Below are positions 33,501-44,743 of a stretch of 53,132 bases of DNA, piece after piece. The DNA is from an uncultured Clostridium sp. (GTDB lineage: Bacteria; Bacillota; Clostridia; TANB77; CAG-508): positions 1 to 53,132 of the forward strand of contig CANSOY010000004.1 in the NCBI GenBank assembly GCA_947648765.1. Direction: 5' to 3'. Every line of letters starts with the position of its first letter. Positions within the stretch are counted from its first letter, which is position 1. The translations under genes were made by a program, and so were the position numbers. The notes beneath the pieces are model-generated. The model was given only the letters and a program-made list of their open reading frames with translations, searched no databases and was not told the origin of the DNA.

Positions 33501-33995
33501 TTATTCTTCCTCTCCTGGATTGCTGTAATAGTCCTCGGTTAATTCAGATAATGTATGGTACACTTTTCCTTCTTTATCTTTTACCTCTTCATTTGTAATG
33601 ACATCTTTCATGCCATAGTGCACAAAATAGTATTGGTTTTCTTTGAGTGGGATACTGTTTAATCCCATCTCGTCTAACTCTTCTCGTCCTAAGCGATAAT
33701 ATTCGTCTACTTCTTCGCCAAAGATGCCACCTTCTATCATGCGCTGAATTTCTGGGTCGTCTTTTAATTCAGATACTTTGGTTCCTTTGAAGGAGTTTTC
33801 CTCGGAATTCATTTTGACAGAACCATCAATCATTTTAATTTTGCTTTGAATTTTAAGCATATTTGTTTTAATGGTCTCTAGCCCATTATCTGTTACTGTT
33901 CGTTTCGTAAAATGAAAGAATAGGACAATAACAGCAATAATGAGTAGCACACATAGGATGAGCATAATTACTCCCATTCCTTTTTCATTTTTCAT
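33501..33995 (-). CDS. Pilin-like membrane-anchored protein
   Basis: 164 aa. The N-terminus MKNEKG/MGVIMLILCVLLIIAVIV resembles a type IV prepilin signal: a short basic leader, Gly, then a hydrophobic helix. The conserved Glu at +5 is absent, so processing by a prepilin peptidase is uncertain. The remainder is charged and soluble (EIQRMIEGGIFGEEVDEYYR). Its ATG overlaps the stop of the acyltransferase-like gene (ATGA). Confidence 0.6.
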   Translation of the reverse strand: MKNEKGMGVIMLILCVLLIIAVIVLFFHFTKRTVTDNGLETIKTNMLKIQSKIKMIDGSVKMNSEENSFKGTKVSELKDDPEIQRMIEGGIFGEEVDEYYRLGREELDEMGLNSIPLKENQYYFVHYGMKDVITNEEVKDKEGKVYHTLSELTEDYYSNPGEEE

Positions 33996-34846
33996 GTTTC
34001 TTTCCTCCTCGTTAATTGGTTTCGTATTTGTTCTTGTAAGCCAAGCATGATAACGGTTGCAACAATGGCAATTACAATTTGTAGCAATGCAATGATTGCT
34101 GTTCGGATTGGCTCTTCTACATATTTGATTGGAAATATCACTTTATATTCGATAAAATTGAAAACCAGAATAGATAAAGAATATTTTCCGCAAAACGCAA
34201 GACTCTTGGTTAGTTTTGGCAACTTTTCCTCGATTTTCTTGGACAGTGCACATACTAATATGGTACCACAAACCGCATTGAAAAGTCCACTCCCGAAAAA
34301 GCCATATTTTCTTGTTGCAATATCCGTATATGGTAAAACGAGCACTAAGCAAAGCCAAATTGGAAAAAGTACCAAGATTACTTTTGGCTTGCAAAGTTTT
34401 GGTAATAACTCTTTTTTCTTAGCAAGATAGCCCAAGAAAGTAAGGAATAGGCAGGTCATTGCTACATCTAGTCGAAATGGCAGATACCATTGAAATATAC
34501 CAAACAAATAGCCAATGATGGATAATACAAGGCAAGCAATTCCTACTAGGATAAGTGTATGCTTTTCTTTCCCTAATTTCCTTACCAAATGGAAAATACA
34601 TGTAAATAGAATCTTATTGCAAACGAGAAATGGTAGAAACCATAAATGAGAAAGGAGTACTTTCTTTGGTTCTACAAGCATAGCCAAAATTACTTTAACA
34701 CATTCTACAACAGTAAAATCTACGTGATAGCCAAAATAGTAAATGGCATACACAACTGCCCACGCGCCAATCGTTACAAGCATTAATTTTGCCATCTTTC
34801 CTAAAGTCGTTGGATTCGTTTCTTTGGTTCCATTTTTCTTCCTCAT
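33992..34846 (-). CDS. Acyltransferase family 3-like membrane protein
   Basis: 284 aa with about eight membrane segments. The motif LSHLWFLPFLVCNKI is typical of acyltransferase-3 (OafA/WecH-like) proteins that O-acylate cell-surface glycans. It is shorter than the usual 330-380 aa and lacks the N-terminal R/H motif region, so it may be a truncated or divergent member. First gene of a six-gene operon. Confidence 0.65.
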   Translation of the reverse strand: MRKKNGTKETNPTTLGKMAKLMLVTIGAWAVVYAIYYFGYHVDFTVVECVKVILAMLVEPKKVLLSHLWFLPFLVCNKILFTCIFHLVRKLGKEKHTLILVGIACLVLSIIGYLFGIFQWYLPFRLDVAMTCLFLTFLGYLAKKKELLPKLCKPKVILVLFPIWLCLVLVLPYTDIATRKYGFFGSGLFNAVCGTILVCALSKKIEEKLPKLTKSLAFCGKYSLSILVFNFIEYKVIFPIKYVEEPIRTAIIALLQIVIAIVATVIMLGLQEQIRNQLTRRKET

Positions 34847-35004
34847 TCGTTCTTTTTTCTTATTATATCGATTTATCTGTTTTTTCGCAATCTTTTTCTA
34901 TTTTTTGAAAAATCCTTTGAATTTTCATATTTTTTTCACATTTCTGTTGTATGATAATACAAAAATTTAGTATATTATATAGAAAGAACATTAGGAGGAA
35001 TGAA

Positions 35005-36309
35005 ATGGAAAACAAAGAAAATCTAAATCCAAAAACAACGAAAAAGCAAACAGACAGTTCAGAGTTCAAGACCGTAAAGGCTGGTACTTCGACCAATTAT
35101 ACCTTTTCGGAGGAAGCCCCAAAGAAGAAAAAATCTTCTAGCACACATTTTGGTACACAAGTTGTACTCCCTTTCTTTAGTGGATTACTTGGTACTGTTG
35201 TAGTTCTCGGCTCTTGCTTGTATGTTCCATCTGTTCGTAGCCGTTTGGTCGAGATATTAGGAGCCAATACCCAATCGCAAACGACAACCAGTGTTTCCAA
35301 TCCAATTAACAATATCCTTTCGGAGAATAAGAGTCTCGTATCTCTTTCCAATTTATCCGAGACAGGAATTGGTGTAGCAAGTAAAGTACAACCTTCCATT
35401 GTAGGAATTACGGTAGAATATTCCATCAATTCGCCTTTTAGTAACAGTACTTCTACAGCAAAAGCAGAGGGCTCTGGCATCATTATTCGTGAAGATGGCT
35501 ATATCTTAACCAACAACCATGTCGTTAATTCGACTAGCACTTCTTCCTTTTATGAAGTGGGGAAAGCCAATAAGGTAACCGTATACTTGCACAATGAGGA
35601 AGTACCTTTTGAAGGAAAGATTATTGGAACTGATGAGCAGACAGACCTTGCTGTTATTAAAATTGAAAAAACTGGTCTTCCAGCGGCTGAACTTGGCAAT
35701 TCTAGTACGGTACAAGTCGGTGAATTTGCAATGGCTGTTGGTAACCCACTTGGTATGGAAAGCAGTGTTACCAGTGGTATTGTAAGTGCTGTTAATCGTG
35801 AGATAACTGACTCAGACGGTATTACCTATTCTTTAATTCAAACCGATGCTGCGATCAACTCTGGGAACAGTGGTGGTGCTTTAGTAAACGCCAAAGGACA
35901 AGTCATTGGTGTTAATTTCTTAAAAGTTTCAGGAACTGGTGTAGAAGGTCTTGGCTTTGCTATTCCAGTCAATGACGCCAAAGAAATTGCCGAGCAACTC
36001 ATTCAATACAACAAAGTAAAACGACCATATATGGGTATTTCTGGACTTGATTTAAGTAAGCAAGAAGCACAACGTTATCGTTTAGTAGAAGGTATTTATA
36101 TCCGAAGTGTTGAAGATTTTTCTGCTGCTCAAAAAGCAGACCTTCGCATCGGTGATGTCATTATTAAATTTGATGGAAAAGATGTCAAAACTATGAACGA
36201 ATTAAATGCCATTAAAAATACGCATAAAATTGGCGATGAAATAACACTTGTTGTAAACCGCTCTGGAGAAGAGAAAGAGATTATAATAACACTTTCTGAA
36301 CAACCATAA
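35005..36309 (+). CDS. HtrA/DegP-type trypsin-like serine protease with PDZ domain
   Basis: 434 aa from the ATG at 35005 (AGGAGGAATGAA upstream); the frame to 34951 lacks a site. A cytosolic Lys-rich tail is followed by a membrane helix (VVLPFFSGLLGTVVVLGSC), then the S1C protease with the catalytic triad His (ILTNNHVVN), Asp (EQTDLAVIKIE) and Ser (SGNSGGALVNAKG), and a C-terminal PDZ domain (MGISGLDL; GDVIIKFDGKDV). Membrane-bound quality-control protease of the extracytoplasmic space. Monocistronic, no in-frame CGG. Confidence 0.93.
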   Translation: MENKENLNPKTTKKQTDSSEFKTVKAGTSTNYTFSEEAPKKKKSSSTHFGTQVVLPFFSGLLGTVVVLGSCLYVPSVRSRLVEILGANTQSQTTTSVSNPINNILSENKSLVSLSNLSETGIGVASKVQPSIVGITVEYSINSPFSNSTSTAKAEGSGIIIREDGYILTNNHVVNSTSTSSFYEVGKANKVTVYLHNEEVPFEGKIIGTDEQTDLAVIKIEKTGLPAAELGNSSTVQVGEFAMAVGNPLGMESSVTSGIVSAVNREITDSDGITYSLIQTDAAINSGNSGGALVNAKGQVIGVNFLKVSGTGVEGLGFAIPVNDAKEIAEQLIQYNKVKRPYMGISGLDLSKQEAQRYRLVEGIYIRSVEDFSAAQKADLRIGDVIIKFDGKDVKTMNELNAIKNTHKIGDEITLVVNRSGEEKEIIITLSEQP

Positions 36310-36436
36310 AAAGAAAAATTTTAATTTTTTTCAAAAAAGCACACTAAATTCACACAATGGGCAAAAACGAATGGTATATTATATTCAAGTTGAGATAATC
36401 AACGAAAAACATCCCCTTTTATTTTCTAAAAAGAAC

Positions 36437-36471
36437 AGCATCTAGCCTCAAGCTAGATGCTTTCTATTTGT
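36437..36471 (+). terminator. Bidirectional terminator between htrA and the glucan synthase
   Basis: Stem AGCATCTAGC/GCTAGATGCT with a CTCA(A) loop, and T-rich sequence on both sides. Confidence 0.75.
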
Positions 36472-39400
36472 TTATAACACAATTTCAATTTGGTAAATGC
36501 CACCTTGTTGGTTCAAATGAATTTGCTTATCTGGCACATCCTCCCCATTGCAAGTCCATGTTCCTGGCCCTGTTTGATTCTGGTTCGGATTTTGTATCTT
36601 AATATGATAAATACTTTCCCCATAACGGAAATGAATTTCATATTCTTTCCACTCTTTTGGAATACAAGGTTCTAGCATAAGCACTTCTTTTTCAATTTTC
36701 AGTCCTAATAAATAGCGAATGCCTGCTAAAAAAGCCCAACTGCTCGAACCAGTATACCAAGTCCAGCCACCTCTTCCGGCTAGATTTCCAATGCCATATA
36801 TATCTGCTGGCATAACATAGGGTTCTACCTTGTATCGGTTTGCTGCTTCTTTGGTTTTGGTATGCTCAATCGGATTTAGCATTTGAAAATACGCAAATGC
36901 TTTTTCTGGAAAGCCTAGCATACACTCTGCAATAATGCACCACATAGCCGCATGGGTATATTGTCCACCGTTTTCCCTCGTTCCTGGCAAGTACGACTTA
37001 ATATATCCTGGCTCTAATTCGCTGTTTTCAAATGGTGGGTCTAGCAATTTAATCAATCCTAAATCTTCTTTGACGAGATAACGCTCCAGACTTTCCATCG
37101 CGATATATTGCTTATCATTATCGCCTGCGCGAGAAATAACAGACCACGATTGCGAAATGCTATCAATTTTGCATTCTGTATTTTGGCGACTTCCCAATTC
37201 TTGGTTTTCGTCTGTAAAGGCTCGTTTATACCAACTGCCATCCCAAGCATTTTGATTTAAGTTCTTTTTCAAAAACTCCTTCTTTTGTGCATAATCTTCT
37301 GCTTGTTTCGTATCGCCTCTTTCTTGGCATAGGCTTTGCATCTGGTCTAAAACCGTATAGAGGAAAAATCCAAGCCAGACACTCTCTCCTTTTCCCTTGT
37401 TTCCAACCGTATTCATTCCATCGTTCCAGTCCCCAGAACCGATCTTTGGAAGCCCATGCTCACCTAAGTTGTAGCCTTTTGCAATCGCTTTCTGGCAATG
37501 CTCATAAATGCTTCCTACTTGTTCTGTTAGTGGATAGGCATCATATTTTTCGTCTACCCCTTCTGGTAAAGGTGCTCCAGCACGATATGGTACCATTTCC
37601 TCTAAAATGCTTTTATCTCCGGTATATTGTACATATTGGCATACCACATATGGTAACCACAATAAATCATCTGAAAATCTGGTACGAATTCCCCTTCCTG
37701 TTTCTTCGTGCCACCAATGCTCTACATCTCCCTCTGGAAACTGATGACTTGCATGCTTCAAGATTTGCTCTTTGGTCTTATCTGGCTGAAAATATAGAAG
37801 GGAAAGCGAGTCTTGCAACTGGTCACGGAAGCCAAAGGCACCACCAGATTGGTAATAGCCACTTCTGGCTAGCATACGAGAAGCAATCGTCTGATACATA
37901 CACCACCCATTGAGTAGCAAATTGGTAGACTCAGATGGTGTTTTGACTTGCACCCTTCCTAGTATTTCTTCCCAGTTATGCTTTACTCTGCGATATTCTT
38001 CCATACAAATTGCGAAATCCGTGTATTTTTCAATCTGTTTTGAAATATCTGCTTTATTTTCTTCACAGCCTAGCAATAGGACAAGTTTCTTTTCTTCAAA
38101 AGCCTCTATCGTAATTCCGCACTTCGATGGCAATTCTGCCTTCTCGGAACAGTGCATTTTCGCCATCGAGATAGCCTTTGGCTAAACTTTCTGGCGAATC
38201 TAAACTGCCATTTCCAAAAAAAGAAAAACGATTTCCCGTGTAGGATTGAATGGTTTGGCTAGAAGCCACATATCCTACTTGTTTGCCATCCATTTGTACC
38301 TTATTTTCAAACAAGATACCATGCTTAGTTGCTTCTTCCGTTAATTCAAAAAAGGTGTGGGATTTACTTTCTTCTTCATCTAATACTGGTTTGATATAGT
38401 AAATGAGTTTCAAATTGCGTTTTTTCGGCTCTTGATTTTTCAAGGTTAGTACCTGTACTTTGACAGTGTCTTGCTCCGGTACAAAGACTAACATTTCCTG
38501 CTCCATTCCGCTGACTACTATGGGCATATTTGGCATATCCAAACCCATAGGTAATCTGGTATTTACGCTCATCTGGCATCGGATTTAAGCCTAAACTCCA
38601 CATGGCTTTTTGGTCTTCGTCTAGGAAATATACAACTTCCGATGGTACATCGGTTACGCCATTGTTGTTCCATGCAGTTAAACGATTTAAGCGTGAATTT
38701 TTGTAATACGTGTATCCGCCCATGGACTCGGTCAAAATACTGCCAAACTTTTTATTGGCAAGCACATGACTCCATACGGTTGGAGTACGCTCATTTTTCG
38801 ATACACAAATTTGGTATTCCTTGCCGTCTTTGCTAAAATGCCCATACCCATTCTCATACAAACCTTCTTCAACTGGTAAATCTTTGGTTTTGTCTTCTTC
38901 TAATAAAAATGTTTGTTTTTCTTTGTTTTCCATTCGTGTACTACCATGATGTGTTGCTGTTTCCTCTTCCATTTCATTTAATTGTTCTTCTAATGCTCCT
39001 TCATGGCAATCCACGATGAAATTAGCACGAAAAGCCAAGATTTCCTTATCTTCTTGGTCTTGAATATTATTGAGGACAAAGATACCATTTCTTTGATTTT
39101 GCAGATATAATAGATTGCGATTTGAAATGGCGTTTAAGATGGCATCTCGCACATAGCCTTCATAGTTTTCTTTTTCCTCATTTAGAATAACCAGTTCCAT
39201 TAAAATATTTTTCAAACGGTAATATTCATAGGCTTTGAGGACATCTTCTAACACTTCTCGGTCTGCCATTTGACTGATCTTCACAAGTAAAATTGGACTA
39301 TCTCCTGAAATTCCATATTTCCAGAGTTTTGTACTTTCTGCTGAGATTACTTTTGGAAGTTTGCTTGCTTGTTTTAATAGACTTGATCGTTGCAAATGAG

Positions 39401-42400
39401 ACAACAATCGTTGATACAAATTTAATTCTCGCGCTTTAATCCCTAAATACAAGTTCTCCGCTTCTGTTTTAGCTCGCGATAATTCAAATTGTTTTTGGAT
39501 ATAGTCTGCGTTTCGATACGGTGCTAATTTTTCTAAGCGAAATGCGCTACTTTCCTCGGTGTAAATCACAAAGTCTAGACAAACGGTCTTTTCTGGTTCA
39601 ATGGTTACCATACGTTTCATCGCAACAATCGGATCTACCGTGTAGCCTACTTGGCTTTCCAAGGCTTTCGACTCTTGGACTGCCCTCGGAATACCCAGAT
39701 TCCCTCTTCCAAAAAACTTTTCTTTGTCAATTTCAAATTCCAATTTTCCAATACATGGTGCTTCTGTAAAGAGCATAGCCGCTAATTTCACGCTAGCTTC
39801 ACTTTCTTGCCTTGCTTTTCTCTCCAATACCAAGGTTTCCATTTCTTCTTGGTATTGGTATCTTAAGAATAGGTTGTTAAATGCCTTATGGGCTTGGTCT
39901 TGTTTTGCTGTTGATAAAATTGGTTCAAAAAATCCTGTTACTTCTAGTGTTTCGGTTTGTGTTCCATGATTGGTAACTTCTAACCTGCGGATTTCGATTG
40001 GCTCACTTGGGTCAATTCCAATACGCAAAGTGGTTTCTAAATTGCCATCGGTTCGCATCCATTTGTCTCCATCTGGGAAAAAGGTAATTTTCACTTTGTC
40101 TGGTAGAGCAATCTGTGGCAAAATGGCGGAAGACCAGGTTTTCTTTCGTTTCTCGTTTTTGAGATAAAAGAAAATCCCTTGGTTTTCCTCGTCTGTTTCT
40201 TGATAACGATTAATCTGAATATCTTTGTATTTGCTATACCCTGTCCCTGTTTGGTTTGTAACAATGGTATAGGCTTGATTTGCTATCGTATTGGATAAAT
40301 TACGATTTGGATTACAGGTAAGGTAGGTTCTTTCACTATATGCGTCATAATCTACTGGCTTCATTTTCTCTACCTTTTCTTTTTCCTCTTTAGTAATCAC
40401 CACTTCTTCTGGCATACGCTCTTGTAGCAAGATTTTGACGGATTGTATTTCTGGGTTTGCCATCATTCTTTTTTGTAGGATGTTGTTTGAAAATAAGTTG
40501 TTAATCGAAAGCAAAATTAAGCCTTGATGGTGTGCCATATATGTTTTCACTAATTCATATGCTCTATTTTTACGTAGTCTTGTTGGCGTAAAGTCTACTG
40601 CCTCATAGTATCCATACTTTTGAAACATGCCACATTCTTGCAAGCGTTTGAGGTTATTCACGACTTCTTTTGGATAGTCTGTAACTGCTAAAATACTGCC
40701 ATAGGAAGATACCACCATTTCATCTGCTAACCCTCGTTTTAATCCCAGCCACGGAATTCCAAATGCTTTGTATTGGTAATTGTTATATAAATCCTTCAAA
40801 TGAAATGCCGCTTCGGAAATACCCCAAGGAATACCGAGTTTATGGGCATACATTTGTTGGCTCATCACCATAAACTTGCAGGACTCATCTAATAAGCTTA
40901 GCGGGTATTTCGGAATATTGACATTTGGCATCCAATACTCAAACGAGGTTCCTGACCAAGAAATGAGCCCTTTGTAGCCATCTAATACAGTTAAAGTTTT
41001 GGATAGGTTCTGCCAATGTTTTTGTGGAATATCTTTTTTCGCAATCGCAACTAGACTTGCTTGTCTTGCTTCTGACGCAAGTAGGTCATAGTATGAGTCG
41101 GTTAAACGATTTTCTTCTACATCATAGCCAATGGAAAGCAAGCGATTTTCTTTGCTATAGAGCGGTGTAAAATCTGTCCCCGTAATCCATCTATCCGCTT
41201 GGCTTGCTAAGGCTTCTATTCTTTCTTTTTGGTCTGGATGGCTATTTTTCAATTCTTCCAAAAATGCTCTTAGTACATATAAATACCCCACAAAGTTTCC
41301 ACTATCTACAGCCGAAATGTATTTGGGAGAAAGTGGCGTCAAGGTCTGAATATTGTACCAGTTATACAAATGGCCATTCCATTTTGGTAGTTTCTCAATG
41401 GAAGGAAACATTTTTTCATACAAGTTCAAAACAAAATTTGCATCTTCCCACTTTAGGTCATAACTACTAGCAACTGCCAACAAAGCAAGTCCAATGTTCG
41501 TTGGTGAGGTACGGTAAGCAACTTTTTCTTTTCGGTCTTCTTGGTAGTTATCTGGTGGTAAATAGTTGCCTTGTTCGTTCAAATGGTCGCGAAAGAATTG
41601 CCAAGTACGTTTCCCGACTTCTAGCAGATGCTCTTTTTCGTCTTTGTTTAGCGCTTCTAAGGCATTTTTTTGTTCCACTTCTTTCCCAATTTGGTAATAT
41701 ACTGCTGGGATACAAAACCAGAAAACGCCGAAGCCAAGAAAGATTGGCGAAAGGAATAATACACCTGCACCAAGGCATAGGATGCTTGCTACTAAATTTG
41801 CACTCATGGCTTGATAGTAACTTGCTAAATTAGTTTTACAACTTCTTTCTGCCTCTTCTGCGGTTGTCCATTCTAATAGATGCTTTTTTTGTTTTACCAT
41901 TCGGTAAATGGTTTTTGTAATGGCTTTTAGATGGTTCCAAGCTTGGTCTGGTAGGGCTCCAATTCCTAGTATTGCACGGTAAATGCTAGCACGCACAATT
42001 CCATAAGTTTGGGTGAATTTCTTGCGGTTCTTTTGTCCATCTTTTTGGTACATACAGAAATCTAATAAGTCTAGTAGAGATGGTAACACGAACCATAGAC
42101 AAAAGAAAATCCAGTAACCTCCTAGCATCTGTCCTTGCCAGATGGAAAAAAGGCTAATCCAGACAAGCAGTCCCACAAAAAAGATGGGAGTAATACCACG
42201 AAGTAGGTTGTCCAATATCTTATACTTAGACAGCAAATTGAGTGGATTAACAATCCATTCGCCTTCCTCATTTTTCACTTTTCTACATAACCATCGACTG
42301 ATTTGGAAATCTCCTCGTAACCAGCGCATGGCTCGTTTTTGGTAGGATAAATAGTTTTTCGGATAGCCGTCCATGAGGAGAATATCTGAGGCAAGTCCAC

Positions 42401-44585
42401 AACGCAAGTAGCTTCCTTCGAGTAGGTCATGGCTGAGTACTACATTTTCTGGTATTTTCCCCTGTAGGACCTCTGAAAAGACGGTTACATCATAAATGCC
42501 TTTTCCAGTATAAATGCCTTCTTCAAAATTATCTTGGTATACATCGGAAATAGCGTTGGTATACGAGTCTACTCCTCCGCTTCCAGCAAAGATTTTTGCA
42601 AAGTTGGTTAAGATACTGGCTTCTAAATCAATTCCAATACGTGGTTGTAAGAGGGCATGCCCTTTGGTAACACGTGTTCCTTCTTGGTTGCATTGTGGAT
42701 GGTTTAGGATATGTCCCATTGCTCCAATGAGTTCTAGCCCAGTTCCTAGCACTAAATCTGTATCGGCATCCAGTGTAATGATATATCTTACTTTGGGAAT
42801 TTTGCTAGCATAGGCAAACCCTTCTAGGTTTCCGTCTAGTACTGCTTCATTAAATTGAGTTAGCAGTCCTCGTTTTCGTTCCCAACCTAAAAAACATTCT
42901 TCTCCTTCACACCAAGTACGCTTACGATAGAAAAAGTAGAACTTCGGCATGGTATTCTCTGCATATTTTTGATTCAACCTTTCTACCATTTCTCGCCCTG
43001 TTTGAATGATTTTGCTATCGACTGGTTCTTCTGCTCTTGTACTGGCGGTACAATCTCCTAATAGGGCAAAATATACATTCTCACTTTTATTGGAAAGATA
43101 AAAAACCTCTAACTTTTGGAGGAAATCTTTTGCTTTTTCTGGTTTGTCTAAGATAGTTGGGATAACAATAAAAGTAGCATATTCTTCTGGCACGCCATTT
43201 TGCATATCTAATTTTGGAATACGACGTGGTTTTACAACTTTACTAAGCAAATATTGTACCAGCAATTTTATGCCTTGTTGTACCACCGGAAAACAAAGCA
43301 CAGCAAAAGCAATACCAAGCCATATCTGGTGGCTTTTTTGGTACCACGTCCATCCAAGAAGACTAGAAACACCTAGCGATACGAGGAAGAGCGTGCTTAA
43401 AAAAAGCACCACTTTTTTGTCTTTGGAAAACCTTGTTACTTGTTGTCCTCGAATTCGGCTTAGCAATTCTGGTAGTCCATCGTCAATGAGATAATATCCA
43501 ATATGGGTTTGTACTTCGCTTATGTTTTCTCTGCTAGCAAGTTCTAAAGCCTTTTTTGCAAAATAGATCTCAGAAACGTGGCTCTTTTTGGCTTGTTTTT
43601 TGATGACATTTCGGTACCATTCTTTGGTCGAGAAGTCCATTTTTTCGTAGACTTCACTTGGGTCTTGCTTTAGGATTTCTTCCACCGAATTTAGTTTTTC
43701 AAAGATTTCTAAGAAATTCACTCTTTGAATGGTTTTCATACTGGTAATAGAATTTCCCATGGATACTTTGTTAATGGCTACTTCAAAGTGTTCTTTTTTA
43801 ATAACAGAAGAAACGTCAGTTCCTAGTTTGTTGGTAATTTCTTCGAGTGCACCTAAATATGGATAGGCTTTTTTACCATATTTGCGTAAACGGTAAGATA
43901 AATATTCAATAAAAGAATATTTGAGTTCATCTTCTTTGGCTAGTCTTTTTTTGTATTCTGTACGGTGGTTCAGTTTAACGGTGTTTTCTTCGCCTTGTTC
44001 AATGGTTTTGCTTAGGATTTCTTCGACACGAATTTTTTGGACTTGTGCCGTGTAGATTTTCTCAGCAATACGGCGGATATTTTCAATGAGTGCAATATTT
44101 AAGAAAAGACTAATCGACCAGATTTCTTCCATACTAAGGTCTTTTTTCCTTTGGTAGGCTTCGAGCAGTTGGTAAAGGTTGATGCGGTTAATATTCGCGT
44201 CCGTGCATGCCACAATTTCACAAGCCAATACATAGATACGAGCAAACCCAGTATATGGTCCGCTTGCAATTCCATTGAATTTGGCATATTTCTGTGGCGA
44301 TAGGTCTTTCACAATGGTTTTAACCGTCTTTTCAACGACATAGTAGTTGTCTAGTATCCATTCTCCTGCTGGATGAATGGGAATTTTTCGTTTCATTTGG
44401 TCATTGAGTAGGTTATATACCTCTGTAATTGCTATGAAATTGTCTCTCACACGTGGGATCGGATATGTATTTTTATCCGAAGAACTTTTGAGTACATGGT
44501 CAGAAGCAATTTTTTCTAAGTGGTCTTCCATTTGTCCCTTTTCTAAGACTGCTCCTTGGATATATAGATTTCGAGTTTCTTTCAA
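36472..44585 (-). CDS. Cyclic beta-1,2-glucan synthase (GT84-GH94), frame interrupted at two CGG codons
   Basis: TTG start at 44585 with AAGGAGTGG upstream. Multi-pass membrane protein of 2703 aa when read with one-base skips at CGG 38508-38510 and CGG 38117-38119; this is near the size of NdvB/Cgs proteins. The GT84 glycosyltransferase part has ITLDADTDL, HDLLEGSYLR and QKRAMRWLRGDFQ (Q/RxxRW). The C-terminal half is the GH94 phosphorylase-type domain (GIGSGDWNDGMN, RENGGQYTHAAMW, WTWYTGSSSW). It builds and cyclises beta-1,2-glucan from UDP-glucose. Conventional reading gives three fragments (2069, 158 and 564 aa). Residues rejoin as AHSSQ-GMEQEM and AIEV-GITIEAF, as family members would read. 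Confidence 0.85.
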
Positions 44586-44666
44586 AATATTCCACTCCTT
44601 GTTTTTCGTTTTAACAATAGGTTCTCCAATTTGTGGATATTTATACCAAAGATTGTATGAACATTT

Positions 44667-44686
44667 AGATAAAGTGCACTTTATCT
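44667..44686. promoter_or_regulatory. 20-bp perfect palindrome upstream of glucan synthase
   Basis: AGATAAAGTG followed by its exact complement. It lies about 80 bases upstream of the start, in the promoter region, with a candidate -10 TACAAT (44651-44656 area) downstream on the minus strand. Likely a repressor or activator site. Confidence 0.55.
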
Positions 44687-44699
44687 TAGCGCATGAAAA

Positions 44700-44730
44700 A
44701 GAAGTATGAGCTCGTTCATACTTCTTTTCT
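44700..44730 (-). terminator. Terminator of the protease gene
   Basis: Stem AGAAGTATGA/TCATACTTCT with a six-base loop, and T-runs on both strands. Confidence 0.75.
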
Positions 44731-44743
44731 TTATAAAAACCTT

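Noticed and set aside
38096..38572. Independent 158-aa gene inside the glucan synthase
   Set aside because: It is the middle segment of the same protein between two CGG skips.
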